Shown here piece by piece: positions 34,082 to 47,572 of a stretch of 64,000 nucleotides of DNA (position 1 is its first letter; the number at the start of each line of letters is the position of its first letter). This stretch comes from Nymphaea colorata (Eukaryota; Streptophyta; Magnoliopsida; Nymphaeales; Nymphaeaceae). The notes beneath the pieces were generated by a model, which saw nothing but the letters and a program-made list of their open reading frames with translations, made no database searches and was not told where the DNA came from. The DNA is taken from contig NC_045144.1 in NCBI RefSeq assembly GCF_008831285.2, positions 496,001 through 560,000 of the forward strand, read 5' to 3'. The position numbers and the translations under genes were made by a program.

Positions 34082-34394
34082 AGGAGATTATGAGGTAGGT
34101 TGTGACTAAGGGTTTGGATTTAAATACAAATGGTGGGGAAAAGAAGCTCATGGTCAAAGTGAGTAGCGTGTGGATTTTTCCACATGTAACAGTTCTTGGT
34201 CAAGGAGAAGATGTGGTTATCACGTGAAGTAGCAGAGAAAGGGAACAACATGAACCCTAGGTTAGAGTTAGGAAAATGTTCATGAACATCACTTTATCGT
34301 GGGTGGTGGAGGCTATCGCCCATCCTTAGAGATGATGGATCATGAAAAGTCACCTATTGATAAAGGATTCCAGTCAGTTCTATCAGCGTGATGA

Positions 34395-37300
34395 TTTTGG
34401 GTGTCAGTGGTAAAGAGCGCTGGTGTCGTGGACCAAAATGAGTGGGAGGAGGCATTTGGATTACCAGATCTTGCAGTGTGTGAAATTGAGGGGAAGCAAA
34501 TGATCAGACCTTTCAGATGGACTGCTATTGCAATTCTATTAGCCGGTAGCTCAAGATTTCATCTGGATTGGGTGGAAGTTTTTCACAATTTGTATCAGGT
34601 GAAAACAATTTTCACTCCTTCCTGACTCTTTTTAATCAAGGCTTCCTCAAAGGAATATTTAGAGGAAGTTATGCAACAAAAAAAATGGCGTGTTCGTGAC
34701 AGGTTTTCGGTCTCTAGCAAGTGGAAGTCAGGAATGCCGCTCTGACTTCAAGCTGCCACAAGAACCCCTCTAGGGATTCGTCTACCGAAGTTGCCTCCTT
34801 ATATGCGAAACTGCAAGGTGTTAGCTGGTGTCGTTAAGGTTCTGGGTAGTTTTTTTGTAGATGCTGATGGCTTCACTTATGGGTTCAATTTGTATACTTG
34901 ATGGTGATAAAGTTCTTGAATAAATGGTGGAAGATGAAACAAAAATTTGTTTCTGTACCTTATGTGGGGTTTCATTACATTCCACAGGAGATCGTCTCAC
35001 TCGTATGAGGGAGGGAAAAGTGAATACTAAACCCTCAAATGGATGTACTCAGGCCATTGTTGCTAATAGAAGGTGGAATCTAGGCTCTAAGCAATGCAAG
35101 CTATCTAATATTAAATGAAATCAATTTGTGCCTCTTGAAAAAGATCCTATTCAAGACCTATGATCTATGGGCCACGAGTGTCAAGGGATTATCTCATATC
35201 AAATGGTGATGGAATCATCTTCATTGAAGGTTAACCATGGTAAAACTATTGCTGAGTCCTGCCATGAGACCAATAAGAAAGCCACAGAAGTTGAGGAGGA
35301 ATTTTTTCCTGGATTTGGCTGTTTGAACTCCACTAGGACTGTAGTAATGGCCTGAAAACAAAAAGATAAAAGGTTTTCCTCTCCTATGAATATTAGTTTG
35401 AACAAAAAAGAGCTCTCCATTCCAAAGAAGTTAACAATTTTAAGAAGAAGGGTTGTGGGACAACATTTTTTAAGGCTATATAAAGTTCTGTCCTGAAAGA
35501 AAGGAAGTTGGCGCAACATGATCCATTCATGGATATCCAAGGAGCAGAGGATTTCCATAACAAAGAGAATGTTCTCCTGTAGGAAAAGGATCGTAAGAGG
35601 AGTTGCCAATTGCCATCAAATGAAGTTAATAGTTGGAATGTTAGCGGCCTTGGTACTCTAACAACCTAGAAAGATTTTGGCAATTGGGTGATATCTCATC
35701 AACTTGGGATCATTTTCATGTTTCGATATCATGTTGAATGCGGACAACTTCAAATCCTTTTGAAATCACTATGAGGAGTTTTTTTTTAATCTAATATTGA
35801 TACGAATCTTAATGAGACCATAATTGTGTGTAGTTAGAGACAGGCCGAGTTTAGATTGACTAGTTGCAAATTTAATAAATTTTGGATGGATTGTTTGTTT
35901 ACTCATAAAGCTTTAAATCTCACCTTTGATACAATAGGGGTGTATCTTCACCCTCACACTAGAATTCGCACAGACCAATTGGTTATGTTAAATATCATTA
36001 TTGCCAATAAACAAATGTTAGTATTATAATGAAAGATTTTAATTCAACTTATAAGGAGTCGGAAAAATGGGCCAGACCCTGCTTGACAAGCTAGTTTAGC
36101 ATTCAATGGATTCATTCAAGGTGTTGGACTAAGAGAGATTGTGGACAGAAACAGAGCATTCACTTGAACCAATCTCTGCGCCCCGACAGCACTGGTTCAA
36201 AGCAAATTAGATAGATTTTTGAGCAAGTTGAAAATTGTGGGCAGCTTTTGGTAGAACCAAGAAGTTCTTTAGACCACTCAGCACTTCTCTTTTACATGTA
36301 AATTAAATATCTTTAAAACCGCATGCAAGAGAAGACGAAGATTTAAATAGTTCCTTTATTGAGAGTGTCAACCTAGTTGTAACGTCATTATTCCAAGAGC
36401 ATGGAGAGTGGAGTGAGAGGATGTGCAGTGCTTAAACTTCTCGCAAAACAGAATAGAGTACGACCATGCCTAAGTAATTGGAGTAAGTATAGAAGCAAGA
36501 AAGTTCATACCAGAATTAACATACTTCAAAAGGATTTTATTGGAATTTATAAGAAGCAAGATATTGACTCTCATAACTGGTCCACTTCTGAAAATCATAT
36601 TAGATGTTTTCTTGCGGATGCTCTTAGAGATAAAGCCATGTAATAGAAAAAGAGAGTAAGGGTATCATGGCAAAAAAATGGGGATAATAACAGCAAATGT
36701 TTTCGCGCTATTTTCAAGGAATGTAAAAAAAAAAAAAGACTCTTGCACATGAAGACAGATGATGGGGAGTTTTATGAGGAGCATCCAATTCTTTCAGCTT
36801 GTACTTCTCATTTTTAAAGATTTTTTACCCTTGACAACTCAACAAGAGTGATTATGGATCAGCTTGCTGTAGGTCACAGCGTATTTATAAAAGAAAACTT
36901 AACGTTGCTAAGTCCCATTTCAGATAAGGAAGTGCAATAGCTGTTATGGGTGCCAACTCCAATAGCGCGCCAGGTCTGAATGGGTTTCTGAAATTGTTCC
37001 TTCAAAAAAGTCAGGACACGTTAAGGACTAATATCACAGTTGCCACTAGAGATTTTTTTTTTTTTTTAGAAAGGAAAGCTTACTAAGGAACTAGTCAGAT
37101 GTCATAATTCTTAAATTTGATTCAGCTGTGCACATTTTCAATTTCAGACATATTGTTCTTGAGAATAGTGTACTGAAATTTATTTTCAGAATCATGGTTT
37201 CAAGAATGAAGAAGGCACTAAAGTGGGTCATTTCCAACATGCAAGGTGGTTTTTTGAAAGATAGAAACATCCATCAATGTCTTCTTCTTGTGCCTCAGAT

Positions 37301-38490
37301 GGTATACACAATGTCTAAAGCTAGATGAACTAGCTTATGTTGAAGATAGACCTATCAAAAGCATATGACAGGGTCAATTGGACTTTCTTACAAGCTTCCA
37401 TCTTGCAATTAGGATTTCATCCTATTTGGACTTAAAAAGTAATGACAGTAGTGAAAAATGATTTCTGTGCTCTTGGGATTAATGACCATCAAGGTGAACA
37501 CTTTGGATCTTCTCATGGTCTGCAATAAGGATACCTTTATCTTCATTTTTATTCCTCATTGTCATGAAAATCTTTTCACATACCTTGCAGGCTACAATTC
37601 AAAGAAGAATGATTGAAGTACTGCATATTCGAAGAGGCGTAGAAGGAGTTTTTTCTATAATATATGCTGATGACGTCTTGCTTTTCTTAGCTTTCAAGAA
37701 TGGCTTTCTTTATCTACAATTTTTTTTTCTGTTTGAACTCCATGCTGGAATGATGATTAACCTTCAAAAATCAGCATTCTACTTTTTCAATATGGGCAAA
37801 GCAAGATTGCAAGTATTTGTAATCAGTTCGGCAAGACCCTAGGACAGTTTCCTACTCGATATTTGGGTCTTACTCCCAAGCCAACAAATTTGAGAATGTT
37901 GGTATGTTTCTTATTCATTTAAAAATACAGAGTAAACTTAGTTTATGAAAAAGCATGCTACTTTCCCATGCAGTAGGATCTACTTGATCAAATCAGTATT
38001 AGAAGCACTTTGTATTTACTGGATGTTGGTGTTCAAGTGCCCTCTTGGTGTCATTAAGAAAATGGAACAGATTACGTGCAGTTTTTTATAGGAAGAGTCA
38101 GATGGAGGGGATAAGCCTCATTTAATTGCCTGGAATGTCTTGGCTTTTCCTAAATAGGAAGGTGGGCTCGGCATTAGAAAACTTAAAGAGGTCAATGAAG
38201 CTAATCGGTTGTTTCTAGGATGTACATTAATTTTTCACCAGGGCATTTGGGACTCATTATGCATGAAAAAATATTTGAATAGGAAAAGTACTTGGAATGT
38301 GGATATGGTTCCTAATATTTCTTCTCTTGGGCAGGATCTAAATCTGTTACTTGAAATGTGATGAATGGAGAGCTTGCTAAGTTCTATGGAGGATGTTTTT
38401 CTCAAGCAGATTCCATTGGATCTGCTTGGGAAGTAGAACCTTTCCTTCGTAATACAGCACCACATTGAGCTAAATCTATGGTGGCATGGG
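34395..38490 (+). mobile_element. LINE (L1-type) relic with ORF1 region (copy B)
   Basis: The most complete LINE relic in the window inserted upstream of the protease promoter in opposite orientation. ORF1 remnants run from about 34400 to 35350: the RPFRWTAIAILL region, LPPYMRNCKVLAGVVKVLG, and a degenerate zinc knuckle with CTLC. ORF2 then shows an endonuclease end (EKWARP, degenerate KDFN), a long RT fragment with GGFLKDRNIHQ (about 37243), LSKAYDRVNW (about 37350) and IYADDVLLF (YADD at 37663-37674). Stops and frameshifts are numerous. The zinc-finger 3' part is absent. Confidence 0.9.
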
Positions 38491-38689
38491 CAACTTACAG
38501 AATTCCCATGCCGACCATCCAAAACAAGGAATCCCAATATTACACTAGGTGCCGTTTTGGGAGGGTACTCCGACACAGGTGAATACTAAGCATACACCAT
38601 GACTCAACATAAGCAAAGAAAGTACATTTGGAAAGCAAAGGACTGTACAGACTCTAGATGCAGGGGAAGATGCAGAGTTCTTTTCAGCG
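38491..38689. other. Unique joint between copy B and beta2
   Basis: About 200 bp with no match elsewhere in the window and no gene. Confidence 0.5.
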
Positions 38690-40440
38690 ATGGCCTGGGC
38701 CTCCTTTTTTACACCCCTACCATGTCCAATTATATTGGTTCATGTCGGTTAGTACAGGGTTTGTGCCCGGTCCGGTCAAAGGACACCGAACGGATCAGGC
38801 TGGTCTTTCTTCGGAAAACTAAATGTAGAAAGTAAATCAGTGGCTGCTCGTTGTGTTCGGCCGGTCGCTACTTGTCAAACCAAATAATGGAAATAAATGA
38901 GTGGCTGCTTGTTGTGTTCGACCAGTCTTTACTTGTCAAAATAGCAATCCAAGAAACTTGGCTGCTCCCTGTATCAATGGTCCAGCCATACAATTTTTAT
39001 ATGTATAAGGCCGGACCGGACCCACCAGTTACCATATGAAGTTTCTCATATGCCTTTTATGTGGGCAAATGCCCATCCTGATCTCTTTCTTGGGAACATA
39101 AAATAACATATATTAATATCGAGTTACATGCACAAGGTTGTACACACAAATGTATAGCAAAGGGGAAAAAAAGAAAGGGGTTGGGGTATTTTTGACTTTT
39201 TTTTTGTAAAGAAGTGTATATTTTGGGATTTTTTACTTTTTTACAAACCCTTTTTGTCCTTCTAAAAAACTTATTTTTATTTTTTACTTATTATGTACAA
39301 TTTTTTATGCATAGGGGTGTAAACATAACCAGTTTCAAGTTTCAGTTTGAGTGAAAACTGAAATCCGGCTTCCCATAATGCCCATGCCCATGTGAGTAGA
39401 GCCAAATGTCCATCAACTGGCATAGCGCTTCCACCCTAGTTGCACTAGTATAGCACATTGCTCTCAAATGATAACTTTGCTTAGATTATCTTGCAATCGA
39501 GTTATCATGTTCTAAGTGTAACATAAAAAGTTTTCCCATACCTAACATATATGTTCAAGTATAATAATGTAATTGGTCTGCATGCCATTCTGGCAGCCAT
39601 TGCTTGTGATATCAAGTAGGTAATTTTTTGCTGGGAAACTGCCGAGGGAGACCCTCGCTATATTGAAATGTCAAATAGGTAATTAAATAAATAATTTAAT
39701 CAACTGTCTATGTCACTAATTTCTAGACTCCAGCTGACATTGTAACATTTTAAGAAGGGCACTAGCAGAGCTAAGGGTGGGTCGGTGTGCACCATATTTA
39801 CCCATACCAGTTAGTCAAAAATTATATTGTGATAAAGCTGGACTCAGTTCCAGTCACATCATAGCGCCCACATGGGCACTATCAAACTCGGGTCGGTGAC
39901 TCAAAGGATGTTCAGTCAAAAAATTGGGTACAGCCACTAAAGATGAGGTTGAGGTTACAAGTTGATGGGTTAGGGCGAGCTTATCCATGTAGTGAGAAAT
40001 CAATTTTCTCAAAGATCAAGACAACTTTCCTGCTTGGTGGGCCATTACAGATCCTTTGATGGGATTTTCATATGATCCGATCAGGTTGACTGAAAACTGG
40101 ATTGGCCGGGTCATTCCTGAAAATTGAACGGATTCAAATAAAAGTCAAGAAGAATGAGGAGAGAAGGGTGGTGGAGGAGGAGAAACTGAACTTTAGCCAC
40201 CAGCATTGTCATGGGATGTCGCTTGTTCACTTCTTGAATCGATGCTGCTTGAGTTTTTGACACTGATGGTCAATGGCGAAGCTGCCAATTGGTAACATAT
40301 TTATTACATGATTAAGAAAAAACTTAGTACAATCAATTGTCAGAAACTTCATTATTTTATCATCTATCTAGTTCCACCTCCAACCACGGTTAGTGGCAGC
40401 TAGAGTTAGGAATGTTGGACTTAGGGGACTAATTTAAAGA
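38690..40440 (+). repeat. Beta repeat, copy 2 (cut by the assembly gap)
   Basis: Collinear with 42965-44700 of beta3 and, from 39465, with beta1. The segment 38770-39050 also resembles 54270-54500. It stops at the run of Ns, just where beta1 and beta3 approach their junction with a duplicon copy. Confidence 0.85.
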
Positions 40441-40540
40441 NNNNNNNNNNNNNNNNNNNNNNNNNNNNNNNNNNNNNNNNNNNNNNNNNNNNNNNNNNNN
40501 NNNNNNNNNNNNNNNNNNNNNNNNNNNNNNNNNNNNNNNN
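40441..40540. other. Assembly gap (100 N)
   Basis: Exactly 100 Ns, the conventional placeholder for a gap of unknown size. It lies inside the repeat array, so sequence may be missing or joined wrongly here. Confidence 1.
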
Positions 40541-41175
40541 AAAAGAAAAAGAAAGCACCACTGCAGTAGCCAAAGTTACAGCCAAAACTTTGGATACTTC
40601 GGATCTTACTCAGCTGCTGGAAAAAACAAGTGAACTACTTAAAAATGTCAAGGGTCATCATGGTTAAAGAGCAGAAAAATGCTACTGCAAATCAACAAGT
40701 GTTACCGGTAATGCTCTATTTCCCTCAAGTCTGATTATTGGATAATCGATTCTAGAGCTAGTGATCATATGTCTATGAACTGCCATAACCTTAGTAATTA
40801 TTCTTCAATGCCTAGAAAAAAATCATGTTACTGCGAATGGCTCCTCAATGCTTGTTCAAGGAGAAGGTTAGATTTTCATAGAAATGGTGTTAAATCTAAA
40901 GTGCTTTATGTGCCTGATCTCTCATGTAACTTGTTTCCGTTTCAAAAATTGTTAAAGATTTAAATTGCCAAGTTATTTTCTCCCCCACTAACAATGATTG
41001 CAGGACCCTATATCAAAGTGGAAGATTGGTGTGGAAACTCAAGAAAACGGGCTATATGTACTGAAAATTAATGAATGTGCCTTGACTCCCCAAATCAATC
41101 GAGATGGGGACTTTGGCACCAGAGACTTAGCCACCCATCATGTCATGCCTTGAATATTTTATTATCAAATTTGAA
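40541..41175 (+). mobile_element. Copia protease / GAG-pre-integrase fragment
   Basis: The plus-strand frame near 40735 reads WIIDSRASDHMS, a copia protease active site in which the invariant Gly of D-S/T-G-A has become Arg. It is followed by KVLYVPDLSCNL, the conserved end of that domain. After a frame change, GRLVWKLKKTGYMY and WHQRLSHPS mark the GAG-pre-integrase region (about 41010-41140). The 5' part is lost in the gap and the 3' part stops at beta3. It differs from the element at 13327-16821. Confidence 0.8.
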
Positions 41176-41186
41176 TTATAAATGAC

Positions 41187-41295
41187 ATGTTTGGTTGGCA
41201 AAAATTCATCATCCAAATTTGAATTTAAAGAGGCCCACACATTAGTCCACATTTTTGAAAAATATGTTTGGTTGGCAAAAATTCATCATCCAAAT
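41187..41295 (+). repeat. 32-bp direct repeat at the copia/beta3 joint
   Basis: Two identical 32-bp copies (41187-41218 and 41264-41295) lie 77 bp apart, exactly where copia sequence passes into beta3. The corresponding site in beta1 has one copy. Confidence 0.85.
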
Positions 41296-42928
41296 GCTTT
41301 GGATGATGGTAGAATGGAAAGGGAAAGGAGAAAAGTGAGGAAAGGATGGACAAAGAAAGAAAAGACATTTCGTTTCTAGGTCTTGCTTTTGTTTACAATT
41401 TCAAAAAGTGGACCAAAAAGGCATTGGATTTTCTTTACCATAGACCTTGCCTTCAAAGGATAAGGAAGCCTGGAATGACAACATATCTATTGAATCCAGA
41501 CATGGTAGTACTCATTTTGGAAATATCTAGTGGCAAAGTCACTCAATGGGTAAGTCATGAATCCTTAACCTAAATCCATTTTACCAAAAGTTTCTACCAT
41601 ATCAATACAACCCAATAATTTCAAAAAATGACCCATCTATGAGGCCAATTGTATTTTTGTGTCTTTTTTCTTTGGGCTTAACAGGTTGGAGAATTGTTTA
41701 ATTCATGTTTCATTTCCCATAAACTACTTATTTCCTATAAAATTACTTGGGGGCACCCGTAAGCTCATCTCTCTCTCCACTCGACAGTGCGACTACTATT
41801 TAAAATAAGAATAAAACATGAATACCCATCTCTTTCTCTATCCCTCTCTCTCTCTATTCTACACATGCAAGAGAACTCAAATGGCATGGAGCTATTTCTT
41901 TGTTTCTTTCTTCCACCACATTTTCACTTTCGGTGGTAGACAAGTCAAAAAAGAGAGGAACCACCCTGTTGAATAGGAACCATTGTTTACATGATATGAC
42001 AGTTCTATCATCGTTGATATTACAGTTTCAGACTTGGTGAAAGAGACGCAGACGTGGAGGTGGAATAAAAAGGATCGAATCAAAATACTTATATGAAGTT
42101 GGAAGATTGTGTTCCCATGGCAATATGGTGGCTATGGAAGAACATGAATTATGAATACCATGACAACAATAAAATCAAAATCTGTTACATCAGAGGCAAT
42201 TGACCGTCTTTTTATTATGTCCAACAAGTGCTAAATATGACTCTTCAAGCAGAAGAATGAGTTTCCACAACTTTTGGTCCTTTTTTATGTAGGAATCTCT
42301 CACATATATCATCGACTTCAACACAGATCAGCATCACCACAAAAGCATATAGAAGACTGATATGCTAATGAAACCACATCTGAAAGATGCCTTGGTTTGA
42401 TCGACCAACTTCCTCTTCCCTATTTTAATGCTATTCACAGTACCTACACCACGGACCTTATAAAAGAGATAGCAATGTCATTGAAAATTATATATATATA
42501 TATATATATAATATATATAGACACACACACACACACACACACGCACTACTTCGGTCACAAACAAAAACCAACAGACCTCTTATATTTGTGTTAAAAAGTG
42601 TTTTGAACAAAATGTGAATCTCCTAATTGTTCATTATAAACATAATTTAATCTAATAATGTTCAAGTTCAAATTACTTTCATAAAAAGAAGTGCTTTTTT
42701 CTACTATTAAAATTTTAATGTGATAAGAGCCATCTCTTTCTTAATTATTATGGTATATTAATAAAATAAAAAAAATTAACTTAATGTATGTTTATCACCA
42801 AATATATTTGAAGATACTGCTAAATTACGAAAAAAGATATTTAATAGGCCTGGCTTCCATCCCTTACCTAAGTGGTATGTTTTTTATCATCTTATATGTA
42901 TAAATATATATATTCACAGCCACACACA

Positions 42929-42959
<31 letters not shown>

Positions 42960-45095
42960 GCCACCCATGAGTTCTTTTTGGCGATAGCCTGGGCCTCCTT
43001 GTTTACACCCCTACCTTGTCCAGTGATATTGGTTCGTGTTGTCAGTACAGGGATTGTGCCCGGTCCGGTCAAAGGACACCAAACGGACCAGGCTGGTCTT
43101 TCTTTGGAAAACTAAATGTAGAAAATAAATGAGTGGCTGCTCGATGCGTTCGGCCAGTCGCTACTTGTCAAACCAAATAATGGAAATAAATGAGTGGCTC
43201 CTCGTTGTGTTCGACCTGTCATTACTTGTCAAAATAGCAATCCAAGAAACCAGGCTGTGCCCTGCGTCAATGGTCCAGCCATACTGTTTTTACATGTATA
43301 TGGCTGGACAGGACCCACCAATTACCATTTGATGTTTCTCATATGCCTTTTATGTGGGAAAATGCCCATCCTGATCTCTTTCTTGGGAACATAAAATAAC
43401 ATATATTAATACCGAGTTACATGCACAAGGTTGTACACGCAAATGTATACCAAAGGAAAAAAAAAAGAAAGGAGTTGGGGTATTTTTGACGTTTTTTGTA
43501 AATAAGTGTATATTTTGGGATTTTTTGCTTTTTCATAAACCCTTTTTGTCCTTCTAAGAAATTATTTTTATTTTTTACTTATTATGTACATTTTTTTATA
43601 CATAGAGGTGTAAACATAACCAGTTTCAAATTTCAGTTTGAGTGAAAACTGAAATCCGGCTTCCCATAATGCCCATGCCCATGTGAGTACAGCCAAATGT
43701 CCATCAACTGGCATAGCGCTTCCACCCAAGTTGCACTAGTATAACACATTGCTCTCAAATGATAACCTTGCTTAGATTATCTTGCAATCGAGTTATCATG
43801 TTATAAGTGTAACATATATAGTTTTCCCGTACCTAACATATATTTTCAAGTATAATAATGTAATTGGTCTGCATGCCCATCCGGCAGCCACTGCTTGTGA
43901 TATCAAGTAGGTAATTTTTCTGGAAACTGCCAGGAAACCCTCGCTTTATTGAAATGTTAAGTAGGTAATTAAATAAATAATTTAATCCACTGTCTATGTC
44001 ATTAATTTCTAGACACCAGCTGACATTGTAACATTTTGTGAGGGGACTATGTTGTAAGAAGGGCAGTAGCAGAGCTAAGGGTGGGTCAGTGTGCACCATA
44101 TTTACCCACACCAGTTAGTCAAAAATTATATTGTGATAAAGCTGGACTCAGTTCCAGTCACTTCATAGTGCCCACATGGGTACTGTCAAACTCAGGTCGG
44201 TGACTCAAGCAATGTTCAGTAAAAAAATTTGGGTACTGCCACTAAAGATGAGGTTGAGGTTACAAGTTGACGGGTTAGGGCAAGCTTATCCATGTAGTGA
44301 GAAATCAATTTTCTCAAAGATCATGGCAACTTTCCTGCTCGGTGGGCCATTACAGATCCTTTGATAGGATTTTCATATGATCCCATCAGGTCGACTGAAA
44401 ACTGGATTTTCAAGGAATTCAAATAAAAGTCAAGAAGAACGAGGAGAGAAGGGTGGTGGAGGAGGAGAAACTGAACTTTAGCCACCAGCATTGTCATGGG
44501 ATGTCGCTTGTTGATTCTTCAATCGATGCTGCTTGAGTTTTCGACACTGATGGTCAATGGGGAAGCTGCCAATTGGTAACATATTTATTACATGATTAAG
44601 AAAAAACTTAGTACAATCAATTATCAGAAAGTTCATTATTTTATCATCTAGCTAGTTCCACCTCCAACCATGGTTAGTGGCAGCTAGAGTTAGGAATGTT
44701 GGACTTTGGGCACTAATTTAAAGAATCTCATACCTATAGGGTCACTGGTGCATATAAAGAAGCAAGTAGTTAAAAGCTTACGCAAAAATGAAAATAAAGA
44801 AATTTGATAGGACCATTTGGGCAACTGCCTACACCAGCCCACGTATGACTCCACCAAAGGCTCTAGCCCCAATCTCAATTTTTTATACTTCCATGCATTT
44901 CATGGTCCTGACAATCAAAATAGGGTTCGTATAAAATTTTTAAAATAAAATTTGAATTCACACTGACAAATGCACATTTAAAATGAATAGCAAATTAAGT
45001 ATATTACTTGTTTGATGATTGAATGCAGTGTGGAACCTTCAACAATATATATTTATTTGGGTAATAGTGAAAATGAATCCATTCTATAGACCATT
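41220..45095 (+). repeat. Beta repeat, copy 3
   Basis: The most complete beta copy. It combines the 27735-29030-like part, a piece shared with 9430-9838, the 17866/38690-like part and the common right half. A CA/TA microsatellite lies at 42488-42541 and a (GA)n run at 42930-42952. No convincing gene is present. Confidence 0.85.
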
Positions 45096-45263
45096 CGTTT
45101 CTAATAAATGTTTATAACAATCGAAATCAGAACCCAAACCCAAAGCGAAACAACCTGCAGGCTGTTGGTAAGATAAATCAGTATACTATATTTAAAAAAA
45201 CAAGTGAAAAATAGAAAAGGAAAAATCTTAAAAGTATTTAAAAATAATTAAATAACAACACGG
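45096..45263. other. Joint between beta3 and copy C
   Basis: AT-rich, absent from the corresponding beta1/copy-B joint, which has a deletion of about 360 bp. No gene. Confidence 0.5.
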
Positions 45264-45940
45264 GGCAACAACAGGTTTGCCAAACAATTCAAATTGACTT
45301 AAATTAATTCAGGCCAACTTTTATAGACACTGTTCTCAAATGCATGAAATTTTAGTGGACCTTTTGCTTGTGGAGAAAACCCTTCTTTGTTATTGGTGAG
45401 CGGGAGTGAACCTGCCAGCTGCATGCATGAGGGGCAGAAGCTCTACTCGTCCCCTTTACCCCAGGGTCTAGAGAAACATCAAAACCAGGTGAATTTACTG
45501 TCACTCCCTTCAGTTTGGAGTAGATCCTGCCAACCTTTATGGTTCATGAGAATAATGCTCATGGTATTGGAATGACTACCTGACTCTCACCAAACTCTTA
45601 ACTCGACCAGTTATGCTACTCTTCCCGGAGTACAATGATCTCTTTGTTTGACCTTATGAAAAAGAGTACATATAAGACTATTGAAGCTTACAACTTTCTG
45701 GAGGTAAAGTCTTTGTGTAACCTGCACTGAGACTTTTCAATTCTCTTAGATGGAACTTGTTAAGTATAATATTCTGCTTTTAAAAAAAAATACATAAAAG
45801 CACCATATTCTTATTTCAAGAAACGTAACTGCATTTCAATTAACAAAAAAATTAATGTTCTAATGAATTAAATGCTGAGCAGGTACTATATGTTCCGAAT
45901 TTTAGCTACACATGCACTCGTTTAATATTCTTCAGTGATC

Positions 45941-46112
45941 CCAAAATCTGTTCCAAACATGTGTCAGGAACTTGAAAATATGTCGCTGTGTACTAAATCC
46001 GTCCCATACATTTGTCAGCGACTCAAGAATATGTCGCTGTGTACTAAATCCATTCCAAACATGTGTAAGGGACTCGAAAATATGTCGCTAGCCAGTACAC
46101 TGTGCAAGCTAC
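45941..46112 (+). repeat. 51-bp tandem repeat (copy C)
   Basis: Units start at 45959, 46010 and 46061, with the same organisation as in copy A. Confidence 0.8.
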
Positions 46113-46452
46113 AATATCCATCATTGTTGATGGAGGGTTAGCAATGTTAGTTGCAAAGTTAAAAAACATTGTGAAGTTAAGCGACTTATATAACCGTCAC
46201 AGAACACATTGTGTTATGGGACCGAAAATTCCATCGTCAAAGTTACAATAAGGTGTAGGCACATTCCATGGCCATTATGCTAACTTAAAGCAACTAATGT
46301 CGCAACAAACCCAACTAAGACATGATGGCCATTTTCATCGGTAATCGTTTGGGCAATGGGACTTGTGTTGGTGGAGTTTTGACCGTCGCGATTACTTATT
46401 AGCAACAGAATTGCCAGTATTAGCGACTGTCGAGTTAAAGCCATAGTTAGTG
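45960..46452 (-). mobile_element. CACTA-like terminal region (copy C)
   Basis: The CACTAACTATGGC terminus on the minus strand ends at 46452, with the same internal GTCGC/GCGAC motifs as copies A and B. Confidence 0.4.
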
Positions 46453-46655
46453 TTCATACTCACTCAGACATATCTAAGTTAAGCTTTAAACTTAAACGGA
46501 GGGGAAAACATCTTTAAAACAAGATACATATATTTATTCAACATGAAAAAATAACACCATCAACCACATGACAATCAGGACATAAAACATAAGCAGCGTC
46601 CAATGCTGCCAATTGTAGGCTAGTACAGAGAACCATGTAGATCATCACAAAAGAC

Positions 46656-46681
46656 ATATATATATATATATGTGTGTGTGT

Positions 46682-46717
<36 letters not shown>

Positions 46718-46732
46718 ATATACCTTTAGCCC
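46656..46732. repeat. (TA)n(TG)n microsatellite
   Basis: Compound run immediately 3' of the protease remnant, equivalent to 1397-1455. Confidence 0.95.
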
Positions 46733-46735
46733 TGA

Positions 46736-47128
46736 GTACATTCAATTGGTGCAAAAGAAAGCGGCCCCTTCCCCAAATCATATTTCACACGCATGTTTTG
46801 CTGGAAAACATTCCCGAAAATGGCTAAGCTAGCTGTCACACTTCTATACATCCAATGATATTTGAAGGTGGAAGCTTCAATTCTGCATTGGTGGATTGAA
46901 AGGAAATTTCCAGCAATCCTTAATATGGTTCACATTTTTCTCTACATTATAACACAATAATCTTGGTTAGGATGACAGAAGCGTTTATGGTTTGTGACAG
47001 TAGCCACCGTGTTTGCCACTTGATCATACACATCTTTGGCAAGATAGTCAGCGTGGTAGCCGAGTCTATCATGATTGATCCACCATATCCCAACCATGTT
47101 GCCGTCTGTGCACCTTCAAACTATATGT
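46736..47128 (-). pseudogene. Aspartic protease C-terminal fragment (copy C)
   Basis: Equivalent to 1459-1861. The minus strand ends in the family C-terminus (FAPIECTQG, stop at 46736) and retains the region of the second catalytic Asp near 47065. Frameshifts occur between the blocks, and the N-terminal two thirds are deleted at the ATGT joint (47125-47128). Confidence 0.85.
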
Positions 47129-47572
47129 AAAGCTGCATGAGAAACTCTCTATATATAGATGTATCAATGTCTTCTTTTTATAGCACATGAAGTTGCTGCT
47201 TCGATAACACGAAACAACTGCCTGCCAGCCTATTCTCTCATAGATTTAAGTATATAGGTTGTATGGTGGGATTTTAGAAGAAATAGTTGGACATACGGCC
47301 AACTTTCTTTTCTAAAATTTTTGTCTTGTTATACAGGTGGAAGTTTTCCAAAACATTTCAACCAGGTTTGATTGCAGGATGTGAACGCTTGTCGGCAGTT
47401 TCACCTGTTTAGCAACCCCAACACATTTCACAAGTTAACCAGATAGTCCTCCTCAACTCAATTAAACATGAAAACAAAGAGAATAATCGTAGGAATTGAA
47501 TCTTGAAAGGACCCTTAGATAGCTGGACACAAGTTTCAATCAATTTTTGTTACTTTTCACAAGATAGAGTTG
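47129..47572. other. Inserted spacer (copy C)
   Basis: Same sequence as 1862-2305; no gene. Confidence 0.5.

Larger units (their letters stand above)
30776..38490 (+). repeat. Duplicon copy B
   Basis: This is the longest of three copies. It lacks about 360 bp at its left edge relative to copy C (45096-45455). It retains two internal segments (32496-33108 and 33520-35455) that A and C have lost, so B preserves more of the ancestral arrangement. It ends within the LINE RT region and then runs into unique sequence. Confidence 0.85.
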
